Source: Chloroflexota bacterium
GTDB lineage: Bacteria; Chloroflexota; Anaerolineae; UBA4142
Direction of reading: 5' to 3'
Assembly: GCA_016219275.1 (NCBI GenBank)
Contig: JACRBM010000105.1
Span: 1 to 64,000, forward strand
DNA length: 64,000 bases
Within the stretch, counting starts at the first letter, position 1. The number at the start of each line of letters is the position of its first letter. Both the position numbers and the translations under genes were made by a program. Under the pieces are notes generated by a model that was not told the origin of the DNA, made no database searches, and was given only the letters and a program-made list of their open reading frames with translations. Positions 23,939-32,367 of the stretch are shown in pieces.

Positions 23939-25129
23939 CTACTTCCACGTCTCATTGATCGCCGCGACCCAGTCCGCAACCGCGCTCCGCAACGCGATTT
24001 TTTGTTCGATGTGAATGAACTTGCCGGTGTAACTCGACGCCGGCAACTGGCAGACCTGATTCGCGGGTACGTTGTTGAGCAATCGTCCGGTGACGTTCTC
24101 GGTCGCGTAGAGCGTGCACGGCGGTTGTTCGCCAAAAACCGTCACAGTCCATTTCGGTTGGCGCTTGAGCACGTTTGCGCGCAGTTCGAGCATTTTGTCG
24201 CCGGGCTTGGGCGCGACCTGGACGCCGTAACTCATAAACGCATCCACGTTCGGACAGGTGGACGCCGCCATCCCGTGAAATTGAATCGCGACCCAATCGG
24301 ATTTCGCGGGCGTGTAGAAATCGAACAACGCTTCACTCGTGGCTTGGAAAAAATTTGCCGCGTTGTGCGTTGCATCCGCTTCGCCTTCACTCGTGTTCGA
24401 GCAGGCGCTTCGCTTGGTGTTCGCATCGCGATGGGAACCGGCGAGCAAATACGTGCGCGCGTTCGTCCCTTTGAAAACGCCGATGGCTTCTTTGTCGGTG
24501 TCAATATCCGCAAGTGGGTGCGGCGCTTGAATGTTCAACTCGCGCGCGGGTTTGTTGTTGACGATGAACGTGCCCCAGCCGCGATCAATCGTGCCGTTGC
24601 TGTTCTCGTCGAGCACTTCGAGCGCGACACAGTAACTCGCGTTGTTCGCTTTGTCTTTGAATGTCGCCACCGAATAAATTTTGTCGAGCAGCGCCGGCAA
24701 TTTGATGTCGTCGCACTTGCCCGCCAACATTTGCGCCGCGACTTGTTTCCAGTCGCTCAACGCCGTGTCGCTCGGTACGCTAAATCCTTGCGTGTCGCGC
24801 CGTGGCATTTTCGCCACGACGCACGCGATCAATTCTTCGAGCGTGCCTTGCGTCGCGCACACCGCGTTTGGCGCGAACGTTGGCGCGGGCGATGCCGCCG
24901 CGACGGTCGTCGGCGTGACGACGCGCGTCACAGTCGGTGAAACCTGGGTCGCAGTTGGCGCGACAGTGGGTACAGTCGTCGCGGTTGGCGGAACCTGGGT
25001 CGCGGTCGGTGGCACGCGCGTCGCGGTTGGTGGAACCTGGGTCGCGGTCGGCGGAACAGGTGTCGCGGTTGGCGTCGGCGCGCACGCGGCGAGCAGAACG
25101 ATCAGCAAAGTAATTGTGATGCGGTTCAT
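23939..25129 (-). CDS. Lipoprotein with PT-rich linker, unknown globular domain
   Basis: 396 residues from the ATG at 25129 (GGGGAGA upstream). A signal peptide ends in L-L-A-A-C, giving lipid anchoring, then a low-complexity linker of repeated P-P-T-A-T-(Q/R)-V units (about residues 20-75), a common surface spacer in Chloroflexota. The ~320-residue globular part is not recognised. It has six or more cysteines and a T-Y-L-L-A-G-S-H-R-D-A-N segment followed by W-V-A-I-Q-F-H-G-M-A, His-containing motifs that could bind a metal, so a hydrolase is possible but unproven. Confidence 0.8.
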   Translation of the reverse strand: MNRITITLLIVLLAACAPTPTATPVPPTATQVPPTATRVPPTATQVPPTATTVPTVAPTATQVSPTVTRVVTPTTVAAASPAPTFAPNAVCATQGTLEELIACVVAKMPRRDTQGFSVPSDTALSDWKQVAAQMLAGKCDDIKLPALLDKIYSVATFKDKANNASYCVALEVLDENSNGTIDRGWGTFIVNNKPARELNIQAPHPLADIDTDKEAIGVFKGTNARTYLLAGSHRDANTKRSACSNTSEGEADATHNAANFFQATSEALFDFYTPAKSDWVAIQFHGMAASTCPNVDAFMSYGVQVAPKPGDKMLELRANVLKRQPKWTVTVFGEQPPCTLYATENVTGRLLNNVPANQVCQLPASSYTGKFIHIEQKIALRSAVADWVAAINETWK

Positions 25130-25194
25130 GGATTGATCTCCCCAAAACATGTTCGTCGTGATCGGTTTGGGCATTGTGGTGTTCGCAAAACGGA

Positions 25195-25305
25195 GTTGTC
25201 ATTGCGAGGGCGATTTTTGCCCGAAGCAATCCCCAAGCAACTAAACTCCAGAACGACGTGGGGGTTGCTTCGTCGCAAACTGCGCTCCTCGCAATGACAC
25301 ATTCA
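25195..25305. repeat. Inverted repeat with GTCATTGCGAG ends
   Basis: Outer arms TTGTCATTGCGAGG and CTCGCAATGACA, inner arms CGAAGCAATCCCC and GGGGGTTGCTTCG. This is a member of the widespread GTCATTGCGAG...CTCGCAATGAC palindrome family. A second member lies in frame inside a membrane-protein gene at 60629-60713. Confidence 0.85.
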
Positions 25306-25343
25306 CGCGCACTATCGCACTATCAAACTATCGAACTACCCAA

Positions 25344-26171
25344 CTAATAATTTCGCACTACCGCGCGATACGTCGCCGGCTGACGGCTCTGCATCGTTTG
25401 CAATTCCTCGCGATATTTTTTTACGTGGTCGAGATCAATTTTCGCAATCGCGTACGCTTCTTTCGGACGATCATTCTCGTCGCGACCGACGTGCGCGTAC
25501 GTCTCGCCGCGCGGACCCATCACGACACTCTCGCCGCCGAACGCGTACGTGTACTCGTCGCCGATGCGATTCGCGCCCGCGACGAACACCGAATTTTCGA
25601 GCGCGCGCGTTTTGATGTACGTCTTCCACTCTTCAATCGTCGCGTTCTCCCAATTCGCCGGCACGACGATCAACTCGGCGTTGTCGAGCGCGAGCGACCG
25701 CGTCGCTTCGGGAAACGCAACGTCCCAGCCGAGCAACATGCCAACCATGCCGAACGAGGTTTCGAACACCGGAAATTTATAGCCGCCGCGAAAAATCGGA
25801 CGTTCTTCCGGTTTCAAGTGGACTTTGTGGTACTGTCCCGTGACTTCGCCGTTCGGATCAATGAGCACCGCGCCGTCGTAGACGACGCTCTCGACCTTGT
25901 GCTTGATGACCATGCCGAACGCGATGTAGGTCTGGTACCGTTCCGCGCGCGCGCCCAGGTCCTCAATCGTGAATCCTGGGATTTGCTCCGCGAGTTCGGT
26001 GAATTTGACGCCGCACTCGTAGCCGGTCGTCGCGAGTTCCGGCAACACGATCAGGTTGACTTTTTGCGCGGCGCAGATGTGGTCCACGATCTCGCCGATG
26101 CGCGTCAGGTTTTTATCCGGCTCGCCGAGACGTGGATGGAATTGCGCGATCGCCACAAACACTTCACGCAT
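25344..26171 (-). CDS. Nitrilase-superfamily protein lacking the catalytic cysteine
   Basis: 275 residues with the carbon-nitrogen hydrolase fold. The catalytic Glu is in L-P-E-L-A-T-T-G-Y-E (Glu45) and the Lys in Y-H-K-V-H-L-K (Lys116). At the nucleophile position, where active members have I-C-Y-D-x-x-F-P-E, this protein reads L-G-W-D-V-A-F-P-E, so Gly148 replaces Cys. The codon is GGC, one base from TGC. The rest of the fold is well preserved, arguing against simple decay. It may be a binding or regulatory pseudo-enzyme, or the base may be a sequencing error. It is monocistronic on the minus strand. Confidence 0.88.
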   Translation of the reverse strand: MREVFVAIAQFHPRLGEPDKNLTRIGEIVDHICAAQKVNLIVLPELATTGYECGVKFTELAEQIPGFTIEDLGARAERYQTYIAFGMVIKHKVESVVYDGAVLIDPNGEVTGQYHKVHLKPEERPIFRGGYKFPVFETSFGMVGMLLGWDVAFPEATRSLALDNAELIVVPANWENATIEEWKTYIKTRALENSVFVAGANRIGDEYTYAFGGESVVMGPRGETYAHVGRDENDRPKEAYAIAKIDLDHVKKYREELQTMQSRQPATYRAVVRNY

Positions 26172-26242
26172 CGTATCCTCCGTGGGTTGATTTCAGTTGC
26201 TCGCATTCTATCACAAATAGCACAGATGTTCAAAAGTGGTGG

Positions 26243-26292
26243 GGCAAGTTTCTAACTTGCCATCAATCGCAAGTTGGAAACTTGCCCTACTT
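26243..26292. repeat. GGGCAAGTT palindrome pair at the recQ end
   Basis: GGGGCAAGTTTCTAACTTGCC, then GCAAGTTGGAAACTTGCCC: the same palindrome family as 11556-11715. The second copy stops at the recQ stop codon and could act as a terminator-like hairpin for the recQ operon. Confidence 0.8.
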
Positions 26293-28407
26293 TTTCTTTT
26301 CCGCCGCGACGACCAAGCGAATCTGTTCGTACGTGATGGCGGCGGGCAATCGCGCTTTGAGATCCGAAAGCCATTGTCCATTCCACTCGCGCATGCCCGC
26401 GCAAATCTGTTCGCGCACATCTGCCGGCACCAGTTGGTCCGCGAGAACCTTGCCCTCCGTGACGAGTTGTTCGAGATGTCCGTAAATCGTACTGATCGCC
26501 AAATCGCGTTCTTGCGCGATCTCTGCCGGCAACTTGCCTTGCTGTACGAGCGCGAGCGTACGCGCGACCGTGCCGCCGGCTTGGCGCGTGTGATGCGTCT
26601 CGGCGCGCGCGGTCGGCGATGGCGCGCGCGGCAACTCGATTGCAATCGCGGCGCGCGTGTTGACCGTCTCTTCACCCAACGGCGTGATCTGCGCGACCGG
26701 ATATTTGCCGCCAATCGTTTTCAAATAACCTTGCTTCAGCAATTGCTCGATCACGTTTTCGATTTCGCCGACGCGATAATCTGCGAGTTTACCGTAGAAT
26801 TTATGGCGCGTGTATCCGAATTGGAGAATTTCCTGCGCGTGCGAGCCGTGCAAAATTTGCGCGAGTTTCTGCGTGCCGACCTGGCGTTGCAACGTGCGCG
26901 CGGTTTCGAGAATCACGAGTGGGACCCACTCCTCCGCGCTCTCCGCGCGCCGCGTCGGCGCGGTCGTCGCCGCGCGATGATTGTCGCAACAGTCCGGCGC
27001 GTCCGCGTTGCCCGCGTCGCCAAAGTAGCGGAGAATAAATTGCCGGCGGCATTGATTCGTCTCCGCGTACGCGATTATCTGCGCGAGCAGTTTGCGCCGG
27101 TGTGCGCGGCGCTTTTCGGTTTCGGCTTCGCTCTCTGCCAGGTTGAGCGTCACGTTGGGCGTGACCTCGACGCCGATCAAGCCGCGCGCATCGCCCAAAC
27201 GTTTGAGCGCGCCGGCAAGTTCGAGTTGGCGCAACGCGAGTTGCAATTTCGAATCATTCAAGTTGGTCGCGCGCTGCAAATAACCGGGCGAGACCCAGTT
27301 CTTGGCGCGTTGGAGAATTTGATACAAGTGCGCGACCTGGCGTGGCTCGGGCGCGTCGTTCTCGATGAACCATTCTTGCAGTTCGCGGTCTTTCGGTGAA
27401 TAGAGCAGAACGACGCGCGCCGGTTCGCCATCGCGTCCCGCGCGACCGATCTCTTGATAGTACGCCTCGACCGTGCTGGGAATCGCGTAATGAATCACCG
27501 CGCGAATGTCCGGCTTGTCCACGCCCATCCCGAACGCGTTCGTCGCAACAATGATTTTGATCTTGTCGCGCATAAACGCGTCTTGCACGCGCGTGCGTTC
27601 GTCGTCCGCCATGCCCGCGTGATAGAACGCCGCGGGCGCGCGTGTGACCTCGCCGCAAAACGCGCTGATCTCTTCGGTCCCGCGGCGCGTGCCGGCGTAG
27701 ATGATCGCGCTCCCGGTATGCTCGCGCAGTAGCGCGGCAAGCTCGCGGCGTTTCGCGTCATCGTCCGGCGTGTAGCGCACGCGCAACGCGAGATTCGGAC
27801 GATTGAATCCGGTGACGATCTTGATGGGTGCGCGCAAACCGAGTTGCGCGATAATGTCGGTTTGCACTTGGGGCGTCGCGGTCGCGGTCAACGCGATCAT
27901 CGGCGGGCGATTTAGCGCGTCGGCGAATTCGCGAAGCCGCAAATAGTCCGGGCGAAAATCGTGACCCCACTGCGAAATGCAATGCGCCTCGTCCACCGCG
28001 AGCAGGGCGACGCGCGTGTGCTTGAGCGCGTCGAGAAACGCCGCGTTGCGTAATCGCTCCGGCGCGACGTAGACGATCTTGTACCACCCGCGCGCGAGAA
28101 TGTTCAGTTTGTTTTGTTGTTCCTCGGCGGAGAGCGTGCTGTTGATATAGGTCGCGCGTTTGCCGCGCGCGACGAGCGCGTCCACCTGGTCCTTCATCAA
28201 CGCGACGAGTGGGGAAATGACGAGCGTGGTGTCGGCAAGCAAAAGCGCGGAGAGTTGAAAGCAGAGCGATTTGCCGGAACCGGTCGGCATCACGACGAGC
28301 GCGTCGCGTGCGGAGAGCGTCGCGTCGAGCGCGTCGTGTTGCCCGGCGCGAAACGCGGCAAAGCCAAAGTGGTGGTCGAGCGCGGTGTGCAGGTCGGGAA
28401 CAATCAT
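26287..28407 (-). CDS. recQ: ATP-dependent DNA helicase RecQ
   Basis: 706 residues. Superfamily-2 helicase motifs: Walker A M-P-T-G-S-G-K-S (about 40-47), the DExH box V-D-E-A-H-C-I-S-Q-W-G-H-D-F-R-P-D-Y near 137, and G-R-A-G-R-D-G-E (motif VI). A RecQ-Ct zinc region with clustered cysteines (C-R-R-Q-F...C-C-D-N) and winged helix follow. The last ~90 residues look like a helix-turn-helix-40 domain (P-A-E-I-A-Q-E-R-D-L-A-I-S-T-I-Y-G-H-L) found in a subset of RecQ proteins in place of HRDC. It starts inside the stop of the PIN toxin gene (ATGA), making recQ the third gene of a toxin-antitoxin operon. Confidence 0.93.
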   Translation of the reverse strand: MIVPDLHTALDHHFGFAAFRAGQHDALDATLSARDALVVMPTGSGKSLCFQLSALLLADTTLVISPLVALMKDQVDALVARGKRATYINSTLSAEEQQNKLNILARGWYKIVYVAPERLRNAAFLDALKHTRVALLAVDEAHCISQWGHDFRPDYLRLREFADALNRPPMIALTATATPQVQTDIIAQLGLRAPIKIVTGFNRPNLALRVRYTPDDDAKRRELAALLREHTGSAIIYAGTRRGTEEISAFCGEVTRAPAAFYHAGMADDERTRVQDAFMRDKIKIIVATNAFGMGVDKPDIRAVIHYAIPSTVEAYYQEIGRAGRDGEPARVVLLYSPKDRELQEWFIENDAPEPRQVAHLYQILQRAKNWVSPGYLQRATNLNDSKLQLALRQLELAGALKRLGDARGLIGVEVTPNVTLNLAESEAETEKRRAHRRKLLAQIIAYAETNQCRRQFILRYFGDAGNADAPDCCDNHRAATTAPTRRAESAEEWVPLVILETARTLQRQVGTQKLAQILHGSHAQEILQFGYTRHKFYGKLADYRVGEIENVIEQLLKQGYLKTIGGKYPVAQITPLGEETVNTRAAIAIELPRAPSPTARAETHHTRQAGGTVARTLALVQQGKLPAEIAQERDLAISTIYGHLEQLVTEGKVLADQLVPADVREQICAGMREWNGQWLSDLKARLPAAITYEQIRLVVAAEKKK

Positions 28408-28814
28408 GGCTTGACCTCGAATCCCATCACGCGAAAGTCGTCGTCGAACGCGAACGCGGTTTTGATTTTATGTGCGCGCATCAATGCGAAACTCGTGCAG
28501 TCAACGAATGAAAAATTTTGGTCAGCGTATTTTTCGAACATACGCCATGCCGCGTCAAAGATGGTTTGGTCAGCCCACGATATACGGAGCAACTTTTTTT
28601 CTTGCGCTTCGATCACGAGACGATGAAAATGTACGGCTTTGTGATGCCCGACAGAATAGCGAAGGTGGGTATACGTTTCTGCTAAAATAAATTGCGATGT
28701 GACGACGGGCGATGTGCTCTGGATCACGTCAATATAAGACTCGCGCGCCTCTTGATGATGGCGGTCTGTTTCATCAATGATTGCAATCCAAACACTGGAA
28801 TCCACAAAGATCAT
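28404..28814 (-). CDS. PIN-domain ribonuclease toxin (VapC-like)
   Basis: 136 residues with the PIN acidic quartet: Asp5 in I-F-V-D-S-S-V-W, Glu46 in A-E-T-Y-T-H, Asp105 in F-V-D-C-T-S-F-A and Asp124/125 in F-D-D-D-F. These coordinate Mg for RNA cleavage in VapC-type toxins. Its start overlaps the antitoxin stop by ATGA and its stop overlaps recQ the same way. Confidence 0.9.
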   Translation of the reverse strand: MIFVDSSVWIAIIDETDRHHQEARESYIDVIQSTSPVVTSQFILAETYTHLRYSVGHHKAVHFHRLVIEAQEKKLLRISWADQTIFDAAWRMFEKYADQNFSFVDCTSFALMRAHKIKTAFAFDDDFRVMGFEVKP

Positions 28815-29161
28815 TTGCGTTTCCTTTTTTCGTATTCAAGCAAATAATAATCGTGGTTCTCCGCCAAATCGCCAAGACCGCTATTGGCGATGCCGATCAT
28901 TTGATAAAGCGGATTGTCTTTTAACTCGCGCGTGACACGGCGGGGCGTTTTCTTGCTAACGATTTTTTTCGCGCGACGTGTTCTCGTTGGCAACGCGCGC
29001 GGTGCGTACGTCGCGGTTTGCTCGCGCGCGACGCGCGGTTCGCCGAGGTGCGTTTCGAGCGCCTCGCGCGCGATTTGCGCGATGGACTTGCGTTGCTCGA
29101 ACGCGGTGCGGCGCAAGGTTTCGTACAGGTCGTCGCTGAGATAGATTTGCGTGCGTTTCAT
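28811..29161 (-). CDS. Ribbon-helix-helix antitoxin
   Basis: 116 residues from the ATG at 29161. The first ~45 residues form a CopG/Arc-like ribbon-helix-helix (M-K-R-T-Q-I-Y-L-S-D-D-L-Y-E-T-L then S-I-A-Q-I-A-R-E-A-L). The middle is basic and disordered-looking and the C-terminal helix is likely to bind the toxin. GGGAGA precedes the start. It probably represses its own promoter at 29181-29209. Confidence 0.88.
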   Translation of the reverse strand: MKRTQIYLSDDLYETLRRTAFEQRKSIAQIAREALETHLGEPRVAREQTATYAPRALPTRTRRAKKIVSKKTPRRVTRELKDNPLYQMIGIANSGLGDLAENHDYYLLEYEKRKRK

Positions 29162-29180
29162 CGTGTTCTCCCTCGATGGC

Positions 29181-29209
29181 ATTATAGCGTCATGCCGCCA
29201 TAACGTCAA
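29181..29209 (-). promoter_or_regulatory. Consensus promoter of the toxin-antitoxin-recQ operon with possible operator
   Basis: On the minus strand TTGACG (29204-29209) and TATAAT (29181-29186) are 17 bases apart. The interval contains GGCAT and, over the -10 box, ATGCC in inverted orientation, a plausible operator for the ribbon-helix-helix antitoxin. Confidence 0.85.
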
Positions 29210-29210
29210 G

Positions 29211-29253
29211 AAAGACCCGAAGGGTTCGCCTGCGGCGGAAACTCTTCGGGTCT
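29211..29253. terminator. AGACCCGAAGGGTT hairpin, copy 1
   Basis: AGACCCGAAGGGTT (29213-29226) pairs with AACTCTTCGGGTCT (29240-29253). It lies between divergent promoters, so here it is a repeat-family hairpin more than a terminator. Relatives at 35318-35361 and 47831-47872. Confidence 0.75.
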
Positions 29254-29260
29254 ATCGCGT

Positions 29261-29289
29261 TTGCCAACTTGCAATACCTGTGCTAGAGT
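29261..29289 (+). promoter_or_regulatory. Probable lysA promoter
   Basis: TTGCCA (29261-29266) and TAGAGT (29284-29289), 17-base spacer, about 33 bases upstream of the lysA ATG. Confidence 0.6.
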
Positions 29290-29321
29290 CGCGGCATTCC
29301 CAAACGTAGAGAAATGCAGAC

Positions 29322-30656
29322 ATGAATCTCGATCTTTTTTCTATGCACGCGCGCGTCAACGCGCGCAACCATCTCGAAATCGCCGGCTGCGATGCCATCG
29401 CCCTGGCGCGCGAATTCGGCACGCCGCTCTATGTGTACGATGACGCGCATTTGCGAACGCGCGCCGCGGAATTGCGCGACGCGTTTCGCGCGCGCTGGCG
29501 CAATTCACTGATCCTGTACGCGACCAAGGCGTACTATTCGCCGTACCTCGCGCGCATTTTCAAAGAAGCGGATCTCGGCATTGACGTGACCTCCGAAGGC
29601 GAATTAGAAATCGCGCGGCGCGTGGGACTCGACCCGGAGAGAATTTATTTGCACGGCAACAACAAGACGCTGGCCGAAATTCGCGCCGCGTTTGCACTCG
29701 GCGTGACGCACGTGGTCGTTGACAATCTCGACGAGATCGAATTGCTCGCGCAGATCGCCGACGCGATGAACGTGATGCCCCAGGTGCTCTTGCGTCTCGC
29801 GCCCGCGATTGATCCGCACACGCATCGTTACATGGCGACCGGCATTGCCGAATCGAAATTTGGTTTGCCGATGCAGACCGGCGCGGCGATGCAGGCGGTT
29901 CACCGCGTTGCCGCGCTCGCGCCGCGCGTGCAACTCGTCGGCTTGCACGTTCACATTGGTTCGCAAGTGTTCGAACTCGAACCGTATCGCGATGCGGTGC
30001 GCGCCGTGTTCGATTTCGCGGACGAACTACGCGATGCGGTCGGCGTCGAACTGCGCGAGATAGACCTCGGCGGCGGTTGGGGCGTGCCGTACTCTGACGC
30101 GCAATCATCGCTTGCGGTTGCAACCGTCGCCGAAGCAATCGTATCCGAAATCGAAAATCGAAAACCCTTGCACCGCCCGCAAGGGCAGGTGTCGAAAATC
30201 GAAAATCCCCAATTGCTTTTTGAACCTGGGAGAGCGTTGGTCGCGCAATCCGCGGTCGCGCTGTACACGATTGGCTCGATCAAGGAAATCGCCGGCGTCC
30301 GCACGTACGTCGCGGTGGATGGCGGGATGGGCGACAATGTGCGTCCCGCGTTGTACGGCGCGCAGTACACCGCGCGAGTCGCGAACAAGATGAACGACGC
30401 GCCGACGCAACGCGTTGCGATTGCCGGGCGGTACTGCGAGCAAGGCGACCTGCTCATCGAGAATGTAGATTTACCGTGCGTCGCCGCCGGCGATCTGCTC
30501 GCGATTCCGTGCGCGGGCGCGTATCAAATTCCGATGTCAAGCAATTACAACCTGATCCCGCGTCCGGCGGTGATCGCGGTGCGCGATGGCAACGTGCGTG
30601 TGATTCGCCGGCGTGAGACGATTGACGATATGTTGCGGTGTGAAGTTGATGAGTGA
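29322..30656 (+). CDS. lysA: Diaminopimelate decarboxylase with in-frame repeat insertion
   Basis: PLP-dependent conversion of meso-diaminopimelate to lysine; 444 residues. The PLP lysine lies in Y-A-T-K-A-Y-Y-S (Lys69), followed by H-I-G-S-Q (about 212-216), D-L-G-G-G-W-G, E-P-G-R, C-E-Q-G-D-L-L (about 372) and G-A-Y-Q-I-P-M-S-S-N-Y-N near the end; all canonical. Residues about 276-297 are encoded by a repeat block (about 30148-30215) containing a 32-base segment (30162-30193) identical to one upstream of topA (45200-45231). The block lies between two beta-barrel strands, just before L-L-F-E-P-G-R. Confidence 0.93.
   Translation: MNLDLFSMHARVNARNHLEIAGCDAIALAREFGTPLYVYDDAHLRTRAAELRDAFRARWRNSLILYATKAYYSPYLARIFKEADLGIDVTSEGELEIARRVGLDPERIYLHGNNKTLAEIRAAFALGVTHVVVDNLDEIELLAQIADAMNVMPQVLLRLAPAIDPHTHRYMATGIAESKFGLPMQTGAAMQAVHRVAALAPRVQLVGLHVHIGSQVFELEPYRDAVRAVFDFADELRDAVGVELREIDLGGGWGVPYSDAQSSLAVATVAEAIVSEIENRKPLHRPQGQVSKIENPQLLFEPGRALVAQSAVALYTIGSIKEIAGVRTYVAVDGGMGDNVRPALYGAQYTARVANKMNDAPTQRVAIAGRYCEQGDLLIENVDLPCVAAGDLLAIPCAGAYQIPMSSNYNLIPRPAVIAVRDGNVRVIRRRETIDDMLRCEVDE
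30148..30215. repeat. Repeat block inside lysA (identical core to pre-topA repeat)
   Basis: GAAAATCGAAAA words on both sides of a core ACCCTTGCACCGCCCGCAAG. The core plus flanks (32 bases, 30162-30193) recur exactly at 45200-45231. CTTGC/GCAAG arms make a short hairpin. Translated here as an in-frame 22-residue insertion. Confidence 0.9.
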
Positions 30657-32367
30657 GTATTTTGGAAAAATGGAAATAAGGGTAATGAAGGAAATAAGGG
30701 AAAAGAGGGAACTAAGGGAAATAAGGGAATTCCTTCATTTCCTTCATTTCCCTCTTTTCCTTGTATTGCTACTCGCGCTGACCGCGTGCGCTTCGATCAC
30801 GATTCCGCGTGTCGAAGATACACCAACGCCCGCGCCGACCCAGGTTCGCAAAGCGATTGCGCCCACCGCGATCTTGCCAACACCTACACCCGAATTGCCG
30901 GATGGCGGCACGCTCGCGATCGGTGTGGTCGGCAAAATGACACTCGAACTCAATGTGATGCCGGGCATCGTACAAGAAACGGTTTTCGATTCGCTGTTGC
31001 AAGTCAACGCGACGACCGGCGCGCTCGAACCCGCGCTCGCCAAATCGTTCCAGGTTTCGGAGGATGCGACGACGTTTACTTTTCGATTGCGTCAAAATGT
31101 GCGGTGGCACACTGGCGACGCGTTCACCGCCGACGATGTGGTGACGGCAATCAACGCGTTTGCGTCGCCGAATTTTCGCGGTACGCCCGTCACCGATTTC
31201 GGCGTCAATCCGCGCGTGATCGCGCTTGACGATGCGACCGTGCAAATCACGTTCGGCGAAGGTTATTGTCCGGCATTGACGAGCGTCGGCACATTGCCGA
31301 TTGTGCCGCGCGCGGTTGCACGCGCGACAAATTTTCCGCGTCTCACCCCCGCGCAAATGATCGGCACGGGTCCACTCAAGTTCGTCGCGAGCACGAACGG
31401 CGAAATCAAACTTGAACGAAATCCGGATTATTGGCGCGGCGCGCCGCATCTTGATGGCGTGACCGTTCGCATATTTACCGATTCCACCGCGTTGCGCGTC
31501 GCGTTCAACACCAAACAACTTGACCTGATGTTCGCCGCGCCGACCGAGTTCGCCGCGATCAAGACTATCGCGGACGCGCGACGCGTGGCGGTGGACGCGC
31601 CCGAAAGTGTGATGCTTGTTTTCAACACCGAGACGGTTGGGCTGAACGATGCGCGCGTGCGGCAAGCATTGAATTACGCGATGGATCGCAACGTGTTGTT
31701 AAATGATGTCAGTGGACAAGGACGCGTGCTCGACGCGTTGGTTTTGCCGGGATTCTGGGCGCAAACGACATCTCTGCCGCGCTATGCGTTCGATCCGGCT
31801 AAAGCCAAGCAGATGCTTGCCGAGGCGGGATGGACAAACGGGAGTGACGGACTTGTTCGCAAGAATGGCAAACCACTGCGCCTCGAACTGTGGACCGAAG
31901 CCGATCACCCGATCCTGGAACCGGTCGCGTTTCGTCTGCGCGAACAACTCGCGGCGGTTGGCATCCAAATCGTTTTGCAGTTGAACGATCGCGCGGGCTG
32001 GATGACGCGCGCGTTCGATCATCGCTTTGACTTGTTGCTCGTCTCGCGCAAAATTCCGCTCGATCCCGATCAACATTGGTACTGGCAGTCGAATCAAAAC
32101 GAAAAGGGGAACGGGCTGAACATCGGCTCGTACACGAGCGCGCGTGTGGATGCGCTTTTGAAAGATTCGTTACGCGTCAATGCGTGCGAGTCCAGTGCGC
32201 GCGCCGCTATCACGAACGAGATCAACCGCGTGCTCATTGGCGACGCGCCCGCCGCGTTCTTGTTCGCACCGAAACGATATTGGCTGGTCGGCGAGCGGGT
32301 GGCTGGGTTCGCGCCCAGCTCGTTCGCCGGCGATTTTTGGAATATCGAGCGGTGGGGCGTGCGATGA
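30649..32367 (+). CDS. Peptide/nickel-type ABC transporter solute-binding lipoprotein (SBP_bac_5)
   Basis: About 572 residues. A signal peptide ending in L-T-A-C gives a lipoprotein. After a PT-rich spacer come G-G-T-L-A-I-G, L-E-P-A-L-A-K-S-F-Q-V-S-E-D-A-T-T-F-T-F-R-L-R-Q-N-V-R-W-H (split here) and other family-5 solute-binding patterns. Start codons at 30649, 30670 and 30685 are all possible; 30649 overlaps the lysA stop. The charged n-region and first half of the hydrophobic core (K-E-I-R-E-K..., F-L-H-F-L-H-F) are encoded by a GGAAATAAGGG/CCTTCATTTCC repeat hairpin. No permease or ATPase is adjacent, so it may be an orphan binder. Confidence 0.85.
   Translation: MSEYFGKMEIRVMKEIREKRELREIREFLHFLHFPLFLVLLLALTACASITIPRVEDTPTPAPTQVRKAIAPTAILPTPTPELPDGGTLAIGVVGKMTLELNVMPGIVQETVFDSLLQVNATTGALEPALAKSFQVSEDATTFTFRLRQNVRWHTGDAFTADDVVTAINAFASPNFRGTPVTDFGVNPRVIALDDATVQITFGEGYCPALTSVGTLPIVPRAVARATNFPRLTPAQMIGTGPLKFVASTNGEIKLERNPDYWRGAPHLDGVTVRIFTDSTALRVAFNTKQLDLMFAAPTEFAAIKTIADARRVAVDAPESVMLVFNTETVGLNDARVRQALNYAMDRNVLLNDVSGQGRVLDALVLPGFWAQTTSLPRYAFDPAKAKQMLAEAGWTNGSDGLVRKNGKPLRLELWTEADHPILEPVAFRLREQLAAVGIQIVLQLNDRAGWMTRAFDHRFDLLLVSRKIPLDPDQHWYWQSNQNEKGNGLNIGSYTSARVDALLKDSLRVNACESSARAAITNEINRVLIGDAPAAFLFAPKRYWLVGERVAGFAPSSFAGDFWNIERWGVR
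30663..30765. repeat. Purine-rich inverted repeat forming the SBP N-terminus
   Basis: Direct repeats of GGAAATAAGGG and GGGAAAAGAGGG followed by the complementary CCTTCATTTCC and CCCTCTTTTCC. Related words occur in frame at 61861-61908. It overlaps the start-codon region and the h-region of the signal peptide. Confidence 0.85.

Noticed and set aside
32076-32363. Upstream extension of the MurE frame
   Set aside because: It overlaps the solute-binding protein in another frame and has no Mur ligase similarity.
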